Of a stretch of DNA of 64,000 nt, positions 10,394-19,133 are shown piece by piece; position 1 is the first letter of the stretch; each line of letters begins with the position of its first letter. The stretch is from Chitinophagaceae bacterium (lineage in GTDB: Bacteria > Bacteroidota > Bacteroidia > Chitinophagales > Chitinophagaceae). Position numbers and translations under genes: made by a program. The DNA is taken from contig JAMLGT010000006.1 in assembly GCA_023957755.1 (NCBI GenBank), positions 1 through 64,000 on the forward strand, written 5' to 3'. Under the pieces are notes generated by a model. That model searched no databases. It saw nothing but the letters and a program-made list of their open reading frames with translations, and was not told where the DNA came from.

Positions 10394-10814
10394 TTTTTTA
10401 ATCTGTTAATAGTTTAGAGGCTCCGATCGCTCCTTCTTATTCAAGAAGAAACCATGGTAGGAAAATGGAAATCTTACGGAAATTCGAACTAGGAAATTAA
10501 GATAATAATACCAGTTCTACATAGGATAGAAAAGAATTGAAGCAGTAAAAATACTGCTATTAATGAAAATTACAAATTAAGAATCAGCTTTTTTTCAACA
10601 TTATAATAAAAAAATACTAATCCAATCGAGAGCATTTAGTCCTTTTATCTAGCCATTCTTCACCGCCATCATGGCCAATCCTTCTTCCAGGCCACCAGAC
10701 CTTATTATTTAAAGCACAATATTGCAGATGGCCAGGCAGTTTCACCCGCTATTATTCGCTCCTATTGTTCAATTATCAGTTACTTTGCACTCCATAGCAA
10801 AACATATCTCTCAG
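10394..10814. other. Divergent intergenic region with a 7-bp hairpin
   Basis: This spacer of about 420 bp separates the divergent giant esterase-like gene and the GT2 gene and should hold both promoters. A perfect small hairpin, AGCAGTA (10541-10547), AAAA, TACTGCT (10552-10558), is present without a T-tract. No RNA gene or convincing small ORF is visible. Confidence 0.45.
10780..10787 (+). promoter_or_regulatory. Possible -7 box for the GT2 gene
   Basis: TTACTTTG matches the Bacteroidota -7 consensus TAnnTTTG at seven of eight positions. It lies 28 bp upstream of the preferred ATG at 10815. No good -33 element is seen, so this is tentative. If it is used, transcription starts after the upstream in-frame ATG at 10722, which favours the shorter protein. 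Confidence 0.3.
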
Positions 10815-11558
10815 ATGTACCAAGGTAAAAAGGTGATTGTGGTATTGCCGGCTTATAATGCGGCGCTTACCCTTCAAAAAACCATTTCAGAAATCCCGAC
10901 TGACATAGTCGATGATATTGTTTTTGTGGACGACAACAGCACCGACAACTCAGTTGAGGTAGCACAACAGATTGGTATTAAGCACATTATAAAACATAAG
11001 GAAAATAAAGGGTACGGTGGAAACCAAAAGACCTGCTACAACAAGGCCCTGGAATTGGGGGGAGATATCATCATTATGCTCCACCCTGATTATCAGTACA
11101 CCCCTTTATTAATTACAGCTATGACCTCAATAATTGGCAACGATATTTACCCCGTAGTATTTGGAAGCAGAATTTTGGGGAAGGGCGCACTGAAAGGAGG
11201 TATGCCACTCTATAAATACATAGCCAACCGATTACTAACACTGTTCCAAAACATCTGCATGAATCAGAAACTATCTGAATACCATACAGGTTACAGAGCT
11301 TATAGCAGCAGGGTGTTACAATCGATAGATTATAACAGAAACTCCGATGATTTCATATTTGATAATGAAATGGTTGCCCAGATATTTTACAAAGGATTCG
11401 AGATTGCAGAAGTGACCTGCCCAACAAAGTACTTTGATGAGGCTTCATCAATAAATCTTAGGAGAAGTACGATATATGGCATGGGAGTGTTGAAGGTATC
11501 CTTATTATATATGCTTACGAAACTGAAGTTTTTCAAATGGAAAAGATTAACAGCCTGA
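10815..11558 (+). CDS. Family 2 glycosyltransferase (dolichyl-phosphate-mannose-synthase-like)
   Basis: This GT-A fold glycosyltransferase has 247 residues from the ATG at 10815. It opens with VIVVLPAYNAALTL, carries the nucleotide-sugar DDNSTD motif, then a HPDYQYTP segment in place of the usual DxDGQ, and HTGYRAYS in the acceptor region. Enzymes of this type move a sugar onto a polyprenyl-phosphate carrier. There are no C-terminal transmembrane helices. An in-frame ATG at 10722 would add 31 residues with no family similarity, so the shorter start is chosen. The 3' end overlaps the next gene, a GT39/ArnT-like enzyme, by 22 bp. This suggests translational coupling and a shared pathway: this enzyme charges the lipid carrier and its neighbour uses it. 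Confidence 0.82.
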   Translation: MYQGKKVIVVLPAYNAALTLQKTISEIPTDIVDDIVFVDDNSTDNSVEVAQQIGIKHIIKHKENKGYGGNQKTCYNKALELGGDIIIMLHPDYQYTPLLITAMTSIIGNDIYPVVFGSRILGKGALKGGMPLYKYIANRLLTLFQNICMNQKLSEYHTGYRAYSSRVLQSIDYNRNSDDFIFDNEMVAQIFYKGFEIAEVTCPTKYFDEASSINLRRSTIYGMGVLKVSLLYMLTKLKFFKWKRLTA

Positions 11559-13192
11559 AGAATGACCATTCGATTCTATTTATAGTCATCCTTTTTGTCT
11601 CAGGATTGCTTTTCTTTTTTCCCTACCTGGGCAGTGTACATTTGTTCGATTGGGACGAAATCAACTTTGCAGAATCTGCCAGAGAGATGATTGTCACGCA
11701 CGACTATCACCTCGTGCAAATTAATTATGAGCCTTTCTGGGAAAAGCCACCACTATTCTTCTGGCTGCAGGCAGGGGCGATGCACTTATTCGGTATCAAT
11801 GAATTCGCAGCTCGTTTCCCGAATGCGCTTTTTGGAATTATCTCATTACTGACATTTTTTCTGATTGGGAAAAATCATAAATCACCAAGATTTGGTTTTC
11901 TCTGGGCACTGGCATATCTGGGCTCTTTCCTCCCCCATCTTTATTTCAAGTCGGGTATTATAGACCCCGTCTTCAACTATTTCATCTTTATGGGTATCTA
12001 TTTTATGTACAGAGATGTCACTAAAGAACAATGGAAATGGAAATATAGTTTTGTGATTTTGTCAGGGATCTTTATTGGGCTTGCGACGCTTACAAAAGGT
12101 CCGGTAGGACTTCTGGTTTTTCTTCTGGTGTACTTTATTTATTTCTTATTTAAAAAATTCAGTTCTTTTCCTTCCGTTTCCAGGATTTTGATATGGTTGG
12201 CATTTTACATCATTGTTTGCTTGCTCTGGTTTGGAGAGGAGGTTGCTAAAAACGGACTCTGGTTCCTCCAAAGATTTATTACTTATCAAATCGAATTGTT
12301 CCTTGAACCGGTTGCAAGCCATGGGGAACCCTTCTATTATCACTTCGTTGTTGTATTCATTGGATGCTTCCCTATCTCCATCATCGGATTACCTATACTT
12401 TTTGGAAGGATTAAAGGTGTGAAAAAGGAATTTCCCTTATTAATGAAAATATTATTCTGGACAATCATGATATTGTTCAGCCTTACCACCACTAAAATAG
12501 TTCACTACTCTTCATTAACCTACATGCCATTAGCATTTATGGCAGCCTTCTACCTTGATGAATTAATTCAGAATAAGGAAAAAATAAATACCGCAGTACT
12601 ATACGGAGTAATCCTAATGGGACTCATATTTTCCTCCCTTCTTGCCGCCCTACCCTATCTTGCTAATCACCCGGAAATTATCGAACCATATTTAAGCGAT
12701 GAATATGCAAAAGCCAACCTTAACATTAAAGTAGAATGGCAGGGATGGGAAAGCCTTACGGGAATTTTTTATTTTCTGCTTATAATATTATCGGCATTCT
12801 TTTTTGCAAAGAAATCAAATTGGAAAGCTATAACTACCTTGTTTTATTCCACAGCACTTTGCCTGTTTATCTATCTGATTACTGTAGTGCCAAAAATTGA
12901 GCAATACTCGCAGGGGCCAGCTATCAGGTTCTACCAAAGCCTTGCTGGGAAGGATGTGTACATGTGGCCTGTCGGGTTCAAAAGCTATGCACAGTATTTT
13001 TATGGACAGAAACCCCCTGAACCAAAATACGGTAAAAACCAACTGGAATACCTACTAAGAGGCAAAATTGACCGCCCAGCCTATTTTGTGGTGAAAATAA
13101 ACAACAAGGAATTTACCGATCAGTGTAATGACTGTACACTCATAAAACAGGAAGGAGGTTTTCTGTTTTATGAAAGAAAACCTCCGGAATAA
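11537..13192 (+). CDS. ArnT/PMT-like membrane glycosyltransferase (GT39/GT83 type)
   Basis: This 551-residue polytopic membrane protein has about 10-12 hydrophobic segments. The first periplasmic loop carries the signature FDWDEINFAESAREMI, whose acidic residues form the catalytic site in ArnT and protein O-mannosyltransferases. FWEKPPLFFW and ARFPNALFG follow, as is usual. The C-terminal ~90 residues look soluble and periplasmic. Such enzymes transfer a sugar from undecaprenyl phosphate to lipid A or to proteins. It starts inside the preceding GT2 gene (22-bp overlap), so the two are probably one operon. The acceptor is unknown: lipid A modification and protein O-glycosylation, which is common in Bacteroidota, are both possible. 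Confidence 0.85.
   Translation: MEKINSLKNDHSILFIVILFVSGLLFFFPYLGSVHLFDWDEINFAESAREMIVTHDYHLVQINYEPFWEKPPLFFWLQAGAMHLFGINEFAARFPNALFGIISLLTFFLIGKNHKSPRFGFLWALAYLGSFLPHLYFKSGIIDPVFNYFIFMGIYFMYRDVTKEQWKWKYSFVILSGIFIGLATLTKGPVGLLVFLLVYFIYFLFKKFSSFPSVSRILIWLAFYIIVCLLWFGEEVAKNGLWFLQRFITYQIELFLEPVASHGEPFYYHFVVVFIGCFPISIIGLPILFGRIKGVKKEFPLLMKILFWTIMILFSLTTTKIVHYSSLTYMPLAFMAAFYLDELIQNKEKINTAVLYGVILMGLIFSSLLAALPYLANHPEIIEPYLSDEYAKANLNIKVEWQGWESLTGIFYFLLIILSAFFFAKKSNWKAITTLFYSTALCLFIYLITVVPKIEQYSQGPAIRFYQSLAGKDVYMWPVGFKSYAQYFYGQKPPEPKYGKNQLEYLLRGKIDRPAYFVVKINNKEFTDQCNDCTLIKQEGGFLFYERKPPE
13154..13185. terminator. Hairpin inside the last codons of the GT39-type gene
   Basis: A perfect 11-bp stem, GGAGGTTTTCT (13154-13164) and AGAAAACCTCC (13175-13185), with a 10-nt loop is followed on the plus strand by GGAATAATTTT. 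The stem ends just before the stop codon, so the terminator is partly coding. It could also serve the convergent sucC gene on the other strand. Confidence 0.6.
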
Positions 13193-13216
13193 TTTTAGAA
13201 CCGGTTGTTCCAATTA

Positions 13217-14428
13217 TTAAGCAACTGCCTTATTCACAAGTTCGGCAGCTTCACTTAGTAAAATAGCTGACTCCACTTTAAGTCCACTTTCGTCAATTAA
13301 TTTTTTGGCCACTTCAGCATTAGTACCCTGAAGCCTTACAATGATGGGTATATCAATATTCCCAATACTCTTATAAGCATCAATTACTCCCTGGGCTACC
13401 CTGTCGCAGCGTACGATACCTCCAAAAATATTTATAAGTATGGCCTTTACTTTAGGGTCTTTCATGATAATCCGAAATCCGGCCTCTACGGTCTCTGCAT
13501 TCGCAGTACCTCCTACATCCAGGAAGTTGGCAGGATCTCCTCCGCTCAACTTAATCATATCCATAGTAGCCATGGCGAGTCCGGCACCATTTACCATACA
13601 ACCTACGTTTCCGTCCAACTTTACAAAATTCAGATTGTAATTCCCAGCTTCCACCTCTGTTGGATCTTCTTCAGAAAGATCTCTCATAGCCAGAATCTCC
13701 GGATGACGAATAAGTGCATTGTCGTCAATATTCATCTTGCAATCTACGGCTATAATCTTATCATCACTGGTCTTAAACATTGGGTTTATCTCCAGCATGC
13801 TGCAATCAAGTTCCACAAACGCTTTATACAGATTGGTTACAAACTTGACACAGTTCTTGAATGCTGTTCCCTTCAACTCTAAATTAAAAGCAATCTTGCG
13901 GGCCTGAAATGCTTCGAGCCCACCACCTGGATGTACCCACTCCTTAAAAATCTTTTCGGGTGTATTATGCGCAACATCTTCGATATTCATCCCACCTTCG
14001 GTGCTATACATAATCACATTCTGCCCTTTGGAACGATCGACCAGAATTGAAAGGTAAAATTCTTTCACCGGTTCCGGGCCATCGTAATAGACATCCTGTG
14101 CCACGAAAACTTTATTTACCACTTTACCCAAAGGGCCCGTTTGAACCGTAACTAAAGTACCACCCAAAATTGCCTGAGCAATTCTCTTAACATCCTCTGC
14201 GTTCTTTGCCACAGCCACTCCTCTCTGGTCAGTTCCCTTAATAGTTCCTTTACCACGACCACCTGCATGAATCTGGGCTTTTATCACAGCGAACTTGCTT
14301 CCATATTCTGCATTTACAAATCTATAAGCCTCCTCGGCCTCAGTTACTGTACTGCATGCTATACCGTTTTGAACCGGCACGTTATACTTTTTAAGCAATT
14401 CCTTTGCCTGATATTCATGTAAATTCAT
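13217..14428 (-). CDS. sucC: Succinyl-CoA ligase (ADP-forming) subunit beta
   Basis: This 403-residue ATP-grasp subunit belongs to the TCA-cycle enzyme that makes ATP or GTP from succinyl-CoA. The sequence opens with the canonical MNLHEYQAKELLKKY and has the ATP-grasp strand KAQIHAGGRGKGTIKG. The C-terminal CoA-ligase half contains FLDVGGTANAE and INIFGGIVRCDRVAQG. Length is normal for the family (about 390-405). The alpha subunit gene sucD is not next to it in this window, so in this organism the two subunits appear to be encoded apart. It is transcribed towards the GT39-type gene and divergently from the lipoprotein gene at 14518. Confidence 0.97.
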   Translation of the reverse strand: MNLHEYQAKELLKKYNVPVQNGIACSTVTEAEEAYRFVNAEYGSKFAVIKAQIHAGGRGKGTIKGTDQRGVAVAKNAEDVKRIAQAILGGTLVTVQTGPLGKVVNKVFVAQDVYYDGPEPVKEFYLSILVDRSKGQNVIMYSTEGGMNIEDVAHNTPEKIFKEWVHPGGGLEAFQARKIAFNLELKGTAFKNCVKFVTNLYKAFVELDCSMLEINPMFKTSDDKIIAVDCKMNIDDNALIRHPEILAMRDLSEEDPTEVEAGNYNLNFVKLDGNVGCMVNGAGLAMATMDMIKLSGGDPANFLDVGGTANAETVEAGFRIIMKDPKVKAILINIFGGIVRCDRVAQGVIDAYKSIGNIDIPIIVRLQGTNAEVAKKLIDESGLKVESAILLSEAAELVNKAVA

Positions 14429-14517
14429 AAGTAAATAAGTTTTGGCGAAGGTAAATGCTAATCGCCGATTTGAAAAATGACATTATCAACGATTTTGTAT
14501 ATTTCCAATTTCAAATT

Positions 14518-15330
14518 ATGATGATGCGCCTTGCGGGTTTACTTTCATTTTCAATATTCCTACTTGGTTTGGGTGCCTGTAACACCCCCAGACTTATCTT
14601 TAGCAAACAGCAAACAAGCCCAATCCGGGGAGATGAATTTTACAAAAGTGTTCTGGGAAAATCAAGAGAAGATAGAGAAGTAGCAGCCCAAAATGCAATC
14701 CTTACAGGCAATATTCCCGCCTCCTTAAAAAGATTTACTCCTATCAGGATTGACACAATCATAGATGGCAGGAAGTACAAAATCAAATTGTTTGTGTTAC
14801 CCGACTACCTCTCAATCGGGAACAATTGGAATTTTGCCCGGATTCCCCTCACACCAAAAACAGCACAAAAAATAGCAGACTCCCTGCATTGTTTTCTGCC
14901 CACGAAAACTATTGTCGACTATATCTATCAGCATGCAAAGGTGAAATTAGAACCGGTACCCATGTATGCATTCCGTGATAGTTCGGTTACAATGTACCAA
15001 CATCATCTGATCATTGAAGGCCAGCGAAGATTAAGAAAAGGACTTATCGCCGGAATAAAAAAGGACGTAGTAATTACTTCCAGACTGGAATCGTTACCTG
15101 CCAAAGTAGCCATCTACGGCTGGCACAAGCCTGACGGCATACCCATACAACCCCTATTTACCGGACATATTTGGTGGTATGTGGATTACAGCCACGGTAT
15201 CCGATTAATATATGAATTCATCAGGGTAAATGGGAAACTCCTTCATTATACTGAAATGCTTAAGGACAAGGAGTTGAGAAAATTGATTTCTGACGAAAAC
15301 GAAATTCACTTTTTCAAATATCCATACTAG
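14518..15330 (+). CDS. Conserved lipoprotein of unknown function
   Basis: The start is placed at 14518, where MMMRLAGLLSF begins a lipoprotein signal peptide with lipobox LGAC; an upstream in-frame start at 14455 would bury it. The mature protein of about 250 residues has no domain I recognise. It contains conserved-looking Trp/Tyr/His segments (NNWNFARIPLT, YGWHKPDG, GHIWWYVDYSHGIRL) that resemble an enzyme or glycan-binding core, perhaps a secreted hydrolase-like fold. It lies between the divergent sucC gene and the aldolase gene on the same strand, which has its own promoter-like sequence. Confidence 0.7.
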   Translation: MMMRLAGLLSFSIFLLGLGACNTPRLIFSKQQTSPIRGDEFYKSVLGKSREDREVAAQNAILTGNIPASLKRFTPIRIDTIIDGRKYKIKLFVLPDYLSIGNNWNFARIPLTPKTAQKIADSLHCFLPTKTIVDYIYQHAKVKLEPVPMYAFRDSSVTMYQHHLIIEGQRRLRKGLIAGIKKDVVITSRLESLPAKVAIYGWHKPDGIPIQPLFTGHIWWYVDYSHGIRLIYEFIRVNGKLLHYTEMLKDKELRKLISDENEIHFFKYPY

Positions 15331-15360
15331 TCCCTCTTTACTGAAATGGGAAAATTCATG

Positions 15361-15368
15361 TAGGTTTG
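15361..15368 (+). promoter_or_regulatory. -7 box (TAGGTTTG) for the aldolase gene
   Basis: TAGGTTTG is an exact match to the Bacteroidota -7 consensus TAnnTTTG, about 30 bp upstream of the aldolase ATG. A CTTTA sequence about 20 bp upstream could be a weak -33 element. The expected transcript would start near 15372 and may cover aldolase, accD and smpB. Confidence 0.5.
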
Positions 15369-15397
15369 CAAATACAAAACTTTAAAAAACATAATTC

Positions 15398-16453
15398 ATG
15401 TCAATAAAAAAGATTGAAGAAATTCTGGGAGACAAAGCGGAGTCATTACTAAATCACAAATGCAAAGTTGATAAATCTTTGCTCACACTACCGTCGCCAG
15501 ATTATCTGGATACAATATTTGCACAAACTGACCGTAACAATCGTGTTTTAGGAAATATGCACCGCCTCTATAATCACGGAAGGCTTGCAGGCACAGGATA
15601 TTGCAGCATATTTCCTGTAGATCAGGGAATCGAGCACAGCGCAGGCGCTTCATTTGCACCTAACCCAATTTATTTCGATCCTGAAAATATCGTAAAATTA
15701 GCCATTGAATCAGGCTGCAATGGAGTGGCTTCCACTTTTGGGGTATTAGGAAGTCTGGCAAGAAAATATGCTCACAAGATTCCTTTTATCGTTAAGCTTA
15801 ACCACAACGAACTGCTCACCTATCCGAACAAATACGATCAGGTAATGTTTGGCAAAGTGAAAACAGCATACGAAATGGGAGCAGCAGGTGTAGGAGCAAC
15901 CATCTACTGGGGAAGCCATGAGAGCAACAGACAACTACAGGAAGTTGCGGAAGCTTTTGCAGAAGCACATGAGTTGGGAATGATAACTATTTTGTGGTGC
16001 TATCTGAGAAATAATGAATTTAAGAAAGACGGCGTAGATTATCATACCAGTGCTGATCTCACCGGGCAGGCGAACCATCTTGGAGTTACACTGGAAGCTG
16101 ATATCATCAAACAGAAACTACCAACTAACAACGGTGGTTACACTGCGATAAAATTCGGACAGACTTCACCAAAAGTTTATACAGACCTTTCCAGCGATCA
16201 TCCCATCGACCTCTGTCGTTACCAGGTACTATGCACTTATAGTGGAAAAATTGGTTTAATCAACTCCGGTGGCGCCAGTAAAGGTTCTAAAGATTTGGCA
16301 GAAGCTATTGAAACGGCAATTATTAACAAGAGAGCAGGTGGCACTGGCCTTATTATGGGTAGAAAAGCATTCCAAAGGCCTTTCAAAGAAGGTGTGGAGT
16401 TGCTTCAGGCCACTCAGGATGTATATTTGGATAAATCCATCACTATTGCCTAA
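15398..16453 (+). CDS. fbaB: Class I fructose-bisphosphate aldolase (DhnA/FbaB type)
   Basis: This 351-residue glycolytic and gluconeogenic aldolase cleaves fructose-1,6-bisphosphate through a Schiff-base lysine. It resembles the DhnA-family class I enzymes rather than the zinc class II enzymes. [15 protein letters not shown] near residue 75 is the typical phosphate and substrate loop. VAIDFG-like strands, [10 protein letters not shown] and [13 protein letters not shown] in the C-terminal half form the barrel phosphate site. Length fits the ~350-residue bacterial branch. The gene leads a same-strand run with accD (41 bp gap to the chosen accD start) and smpB. Confidence 0.93.
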   Translation: MSIKKIEEILGDKAESLLNHKCKVDKSLLTLPSPDYLDTIFAQTDRNNRVLGNMHRLYNHGRLAGTGYCSIFPVDQGIEHSAGASFAPNPIYFDPENIVKLAIESGCNGVASTFGVLGSLARKYAHKIPFIVKLNHNELLTYPNKYDQVMFGKVKTAYEMGAAGVGATIYWGSHESNRQLQEVAEAFAEAHELGMITILWCYLRNNEFKKDGVDYHTSADLTGQANHLGVTLEADIIKQKLPTNNGGYTAIKFGQTSPKVYTDLSSDHPIDLCRYQVLCTYSGKIGLINSGGASKGSKDLAEAIETAIINKRAGGTGLIMGRKAFQRPFKEGVELLQATQDVYLDKSITIA

Positions 16454-16494
16454 ATTTGGCTTTAGCAGATACTTACCAGCACCAAATATTCTAT

Positions 16495-17403
16495 ATGAAA
16501 CAGGACGAAGACTTCGACCATAGCCTGACAGGAGAAACGACCAATGATGCCGAAAAGAGGAGTTGGTTCAGACGCATGACCAAAAATATTACCACCTCTA
16601 CAAAGGATAAGAAAGAAACTCCCGATGGCCTTTGGACGAAATGTCCCCAGTGCAAATACACCTGCACTATTATCGAATTAGAAGAAAGCCTTTTCGTATG
16701 TCCGAAATGTGGATACCATCACAGGATCGGAAGCAAGGAATATTTTGAGATCCTCTTTGATAAAGATTCGTACAAGGAACTTTTTGCCAATATACTTTCC
16801 AAAGACTTTTTGGGATTCGTGGACTTAAAGCCTTATTCCAAAAGACTGGAAGAGGCCTATACCAAAACTCAGATTCACGACTCCATCACTGTCGCGCACG
16901 GTAAGGTATCCGGAAAAGACCTTGTGATTGCCTGCATGGATTTTGATTTTATCGGTGGCAGCCTCGGCAGTGTGATGGGAGAAAAGATTGTGCGAGGGGC
17001 CGACTACTGTCTCGAACACCGCATTCCATTCATGATAATCAACAAGAGCGGAGGCGCCCGCATGATGGAAAGTGCGTTCTCTCTGATGCAACTTGCCAAG
17101 ACATCAGGCAGGCTGGTACATCTGTCAGAGGCAAAAATTCCCTATTTCTCCCTGTGCACAGACCCGACCTTTGGAGGCACTACAGCTTCCTTCGCAATGC
17201 TCGGCGACATTATTATGGCAGAACCGGGTGCCCTAATCGGATTTGCAGGTCCGAGAGTAATTAAAGAAACAATCAAGAAGGATTTGCCACCGGGATTCCA
17301 GCGTAGCGAATTTCTCCTGGAACATGGATTCCTGGATTTTATTGTATCAAGAAAAGAACTAAAGGAAAAGCTTACCCAGCTTCTCACATTGTTCGGATAT
17401 TGA
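16495..17403 (+). CDS. accD: Acetyl-CoA carboxylase carboxyltransferase subunit beta
   Basis: This is the beta subunit of the carboxyltransferase that makes malonyl-CoA for fatty acid synthesis. An N-terminal zinc ribbon (CPQC...CPKC, about residues 50-75 of the chosen product) precedes the crotonase-like domain, with NKSGGARMMES and PTFGGTTASFAMLGD, and GFAGPRVIKET near the end. The start is taken at the ATG at 16495 (302 residues). A TTG at 16456 would add 13 residues of no family similarity right after the aldolase stop. accA is not in the window. Confidence 0.95.
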   Translation: MKQDEDFDHSLTGETTNDAEKRSWFRRMTKNITTSTKDKKETPDGLWTKCPQCKYTCTIIELEESLFVCPKCGYHHRIGSKEYFEILFDKDSYKELFANILSKDFLGFVDLKPYSKRLEEAYTKTQIHDSITVAHGKVSGKDLVIACMDFDFIGGSLGSVMGEKIVRGADYCLEHRIPFMIINKSGGARMMESAFSLMQLAKTSGRLVHLSEAKIPYFSLCTDPTFGGTTASFAMLGDIIMAEPGALIGFAGPRVIKETIKKDLPPGFQRSEFLLEHGFLDFIVSRKELKEKLTQLLTLFGY

Positions 17404-17416
17404 CCCCACCACACTG

Positions 17417-17854
17417 ATGGATATCAGCAACCGTAAAGCGCACTTTGAATACAGCATTATCCAAAAATATACTGCGGGGATTGTGTTGACCGGTACCGAA
17501 ATAAAGTCTGTCCGCCTGGGAAAAGCATCCTTCAACGATAGCTACTGTCTATTCTTTAAAGGTGAACTCATACTGCGAAACCTTCATATTGCAGAATATG
17601 GATTTGGCGGAGTATATAACCACGAACCCACAAGGGAACGCAAGCTGCTTCTCCGCAAGGCAGAGCTAAGGAAACTTGAATCTAAGATAAAAGAAAAGGG
17701 ATATACCATCGTTCCTCTAAAACTATTCTTAAGCGAGAAGGGGCTGGCCAAGGTCGAAATAGGATTAGGAAAAGGTAAGAAAACTTTTGACAAGCGGGAA
17801 ACTATCAAGTCCAGAGAATCAGAACGGGAAATAAGAAGAAAATTTGGTGTATAA
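17417..17854 (+). CDS. smpB: SsrA-binding protein SmpB
   Basis: This 145-residue tmRNA-binding protein rescues stalled ribosomes by trans-translation. It shows the canonical opening NRKAHFEYSI, the KYTAGIVLTGTEIKSVR strand, then HEPTRERKLLLRKAEL and the basic C-terminal tail KKTFDKRETIKSRESER that enters the mRNA channel. It begins 13 bp after the accD stop, so the two are likely cotranscribed. The convergent FAH-family gene ends 18 bp downstream. Confidence 0.97.
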   Translation: MDISNRKAHFEYSIIQKYTAGIVLTGTEIKSVRLGKASFNDSYCLFFKGELILRNLHIAEYGFGGVYNHEPTRERKLLLRKAELRKLESKIKEKGYTIVPLKLFLSEKGLAKVEIGLGKGKKTFDKRETIKSRESEREIRRKFGV

Positions 17855-17872
17855 CCAGGAAACCCTTCCACA

Positions 17873-18484
17873 CTACTTTATTTCTACTTCCAGCACTTTT
17901 TGGTTTTCTAAAAAGCCTTCCAGCTTATCTCCTACTACACACTCACCCACACCGGCAGGGGTACCCGTAAAAATAAAATCTCCAATATTTAAGGAAAAAT
18001 AATTCGACAAATGAGAAACGATTTCATCAACCTGAAATATCATATCGCCAACGGTAGCGCGCTGTACTATTTCTCCATTCTTTTTAAGAAAGAAACTTAA
18101 TTTCTTAATATCCTCTCCATTCTTAATGTCGGTGAGATTCCCTATTACCGCAGAATTATCAAACGCTTTTGCCCTTTCCCAGGGTAGCCCTTTCTCTTTC
18201 AGTTGGCTCTGGATATCTCTGGCTGTAAAATCAATGCCGATAGAGTAGGCATTATAATAATTAGATGCATGCTTTGGTTGTATGTACTTGCCATTCTTAC
18301 TGATTCGAATTACAAATTCACACTCATAGTGCAGCTCATTTGTGAACTCGGGATAATAAAAAGGACTATGTGCCTGAAGCAATGCACTTTTCGGTTTCAT
18401 GAAAACAACGGGTTCTTCAGGAACCTCATTACCCAACTCTTTTGCGTGATCTACGTAATTTCTTCCAATGCAAAATATCTTCAT
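17873..18484 (-). CDS. Fumarylacetoacetate hydrolase family protein
   Basis: This 203-residue FAH-fold protein has the opening FCIGRNYVDHAKEL and the metal-binding ECE pair (HYECEFVI). It also has DFTARDIQ and the C-terminal glycine-rich strand FTGTPAGVGE. Members act as acylpyruvases, oxaloacetate decarboxylases or hydratases in aromatic catabolism. Short stand-alone proteins like this are often FAHD1-like acylpyruvase or oxaloacetate decarboxylase, but the exact substrate cannot be assigned. It is the last gene of a minus-strand run with pth, a DUF1835-type gene and parE. Confidence 0.88.
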   Translation of the reverse strand: MKIFCIGRNYVDHAKELGNEVPEEPVVFMKPKSALLQAHSPFYYPEFTNELHYECEFVIRISKNGKYIQPKHASNYYNAYSIGIDFTARDIQSQLKEKGLPWERAKAFDNSAVIGNLTDIKNGEDIKKLSFFLKKNGEIVQRATVGDMIFQVDEIVSHLSNYFSLNIGDFIFTGTPAGVGECVVGDKLEGFLENQKVLEVEIK

Positions 18485-18557
18485 ACTTAAGCAGATTAAA
18501 TTCGGCTTCTCAAGGGACGATGCGAAAATATAAAAAAGGTTTTGAATTCAGGAAGGT

Positions 18558-19133
18558 TCATTTTATATCTTTATTATTCGATAGATTCATAGCCCTATCG
18601 ATACCCAAAACTGCCCAATTGCCAATTATATCTATACTTTCCCTGATCTTACCCTTAATTACCGGCAGTTCTTCCGCCGTCCAGGTACTCAGCACAAAAG
18701 AGACCTGAGCCCCCCTCGAAAAATCATGACCAATTCCGAACCTCAGGCGCGGATACTTTTCAGTGCCCAAAACAGCGGTAATATCTTTCAACCCATTATG
18801 GCCCCCATCACTTCCTTTCCCGCGGAGTCTGACCTTTTCTACCGGCAGGGCCAGATCGTCGACTATCACCAGCATATTTTCCAGAGGCACCTTTTCCTTA
18901 TCCAACCAATACTTTACAGCTCTGCCACTCAGATTCATAAACGTTGTGGGCTTAATACATACAAATTTTCGGCCTTTCCAGCTTACCTCTGCCCTGAAAG
19001 CCAGCCTCTCCACCGAAAACACCCCTCCATTGGCAGCCACAAAAGCATCTACGACATCAAATCCGATATTATGCCGGGTATGGTTATACTCAATACCCGG
19101 ATTACCAAGTCCGACAATCAGAAACTTGCTCAT
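18558..19133 (-). CDS. pth: Peptidyl-tRNA hydrolase
   Basis: This 191-residue enzyme releases peptides from prematurely dropped peptidyl-tRNA. The canonical features are GLGNPGIEYNHTRHNIGF (catalytic His and Asn), KPTTFMNLSGRAV, VIVDDLALP and RGKGSDGGHNGLKDI. Its start overlaps the stop of the upstream DUF1835-type gene by 4 bp, indicating translational coupling. The C-terminus is slightly extended past the core. Confidence 0.97.
   Translation of the reverse strand: MSKFLIVGLGNPGIEYNHTRHNIGFDVVDAFVAANGGVFSVERLAFRAEVSWKGRKFVCIKPTTFMNLSGRAVKYWLDKEKVPLENMLVIVDDLALPVEKVRLRGKGSDGGHNGLKDITAVLGTEKYPRLRFGIGHDFSRGAQVSFVLSTWTAEELPVIKGKIRESIDIIGNWAVLGIDRAMNLSNNKDIK

Noticed and set aside
10722-10814. 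N-terminal extension of the GT2 protein from ATG 10722
   Set aside because: The added 31 residues have no GT2 similarity and overlap a likely promoter; the family pattern starts at 10815.
16456-16494. TTG-initiated extension of AccD
   Set aside because: It adds 13 unrelated residues directly after the aldolase stop; the ATG at 16495 is more likely.
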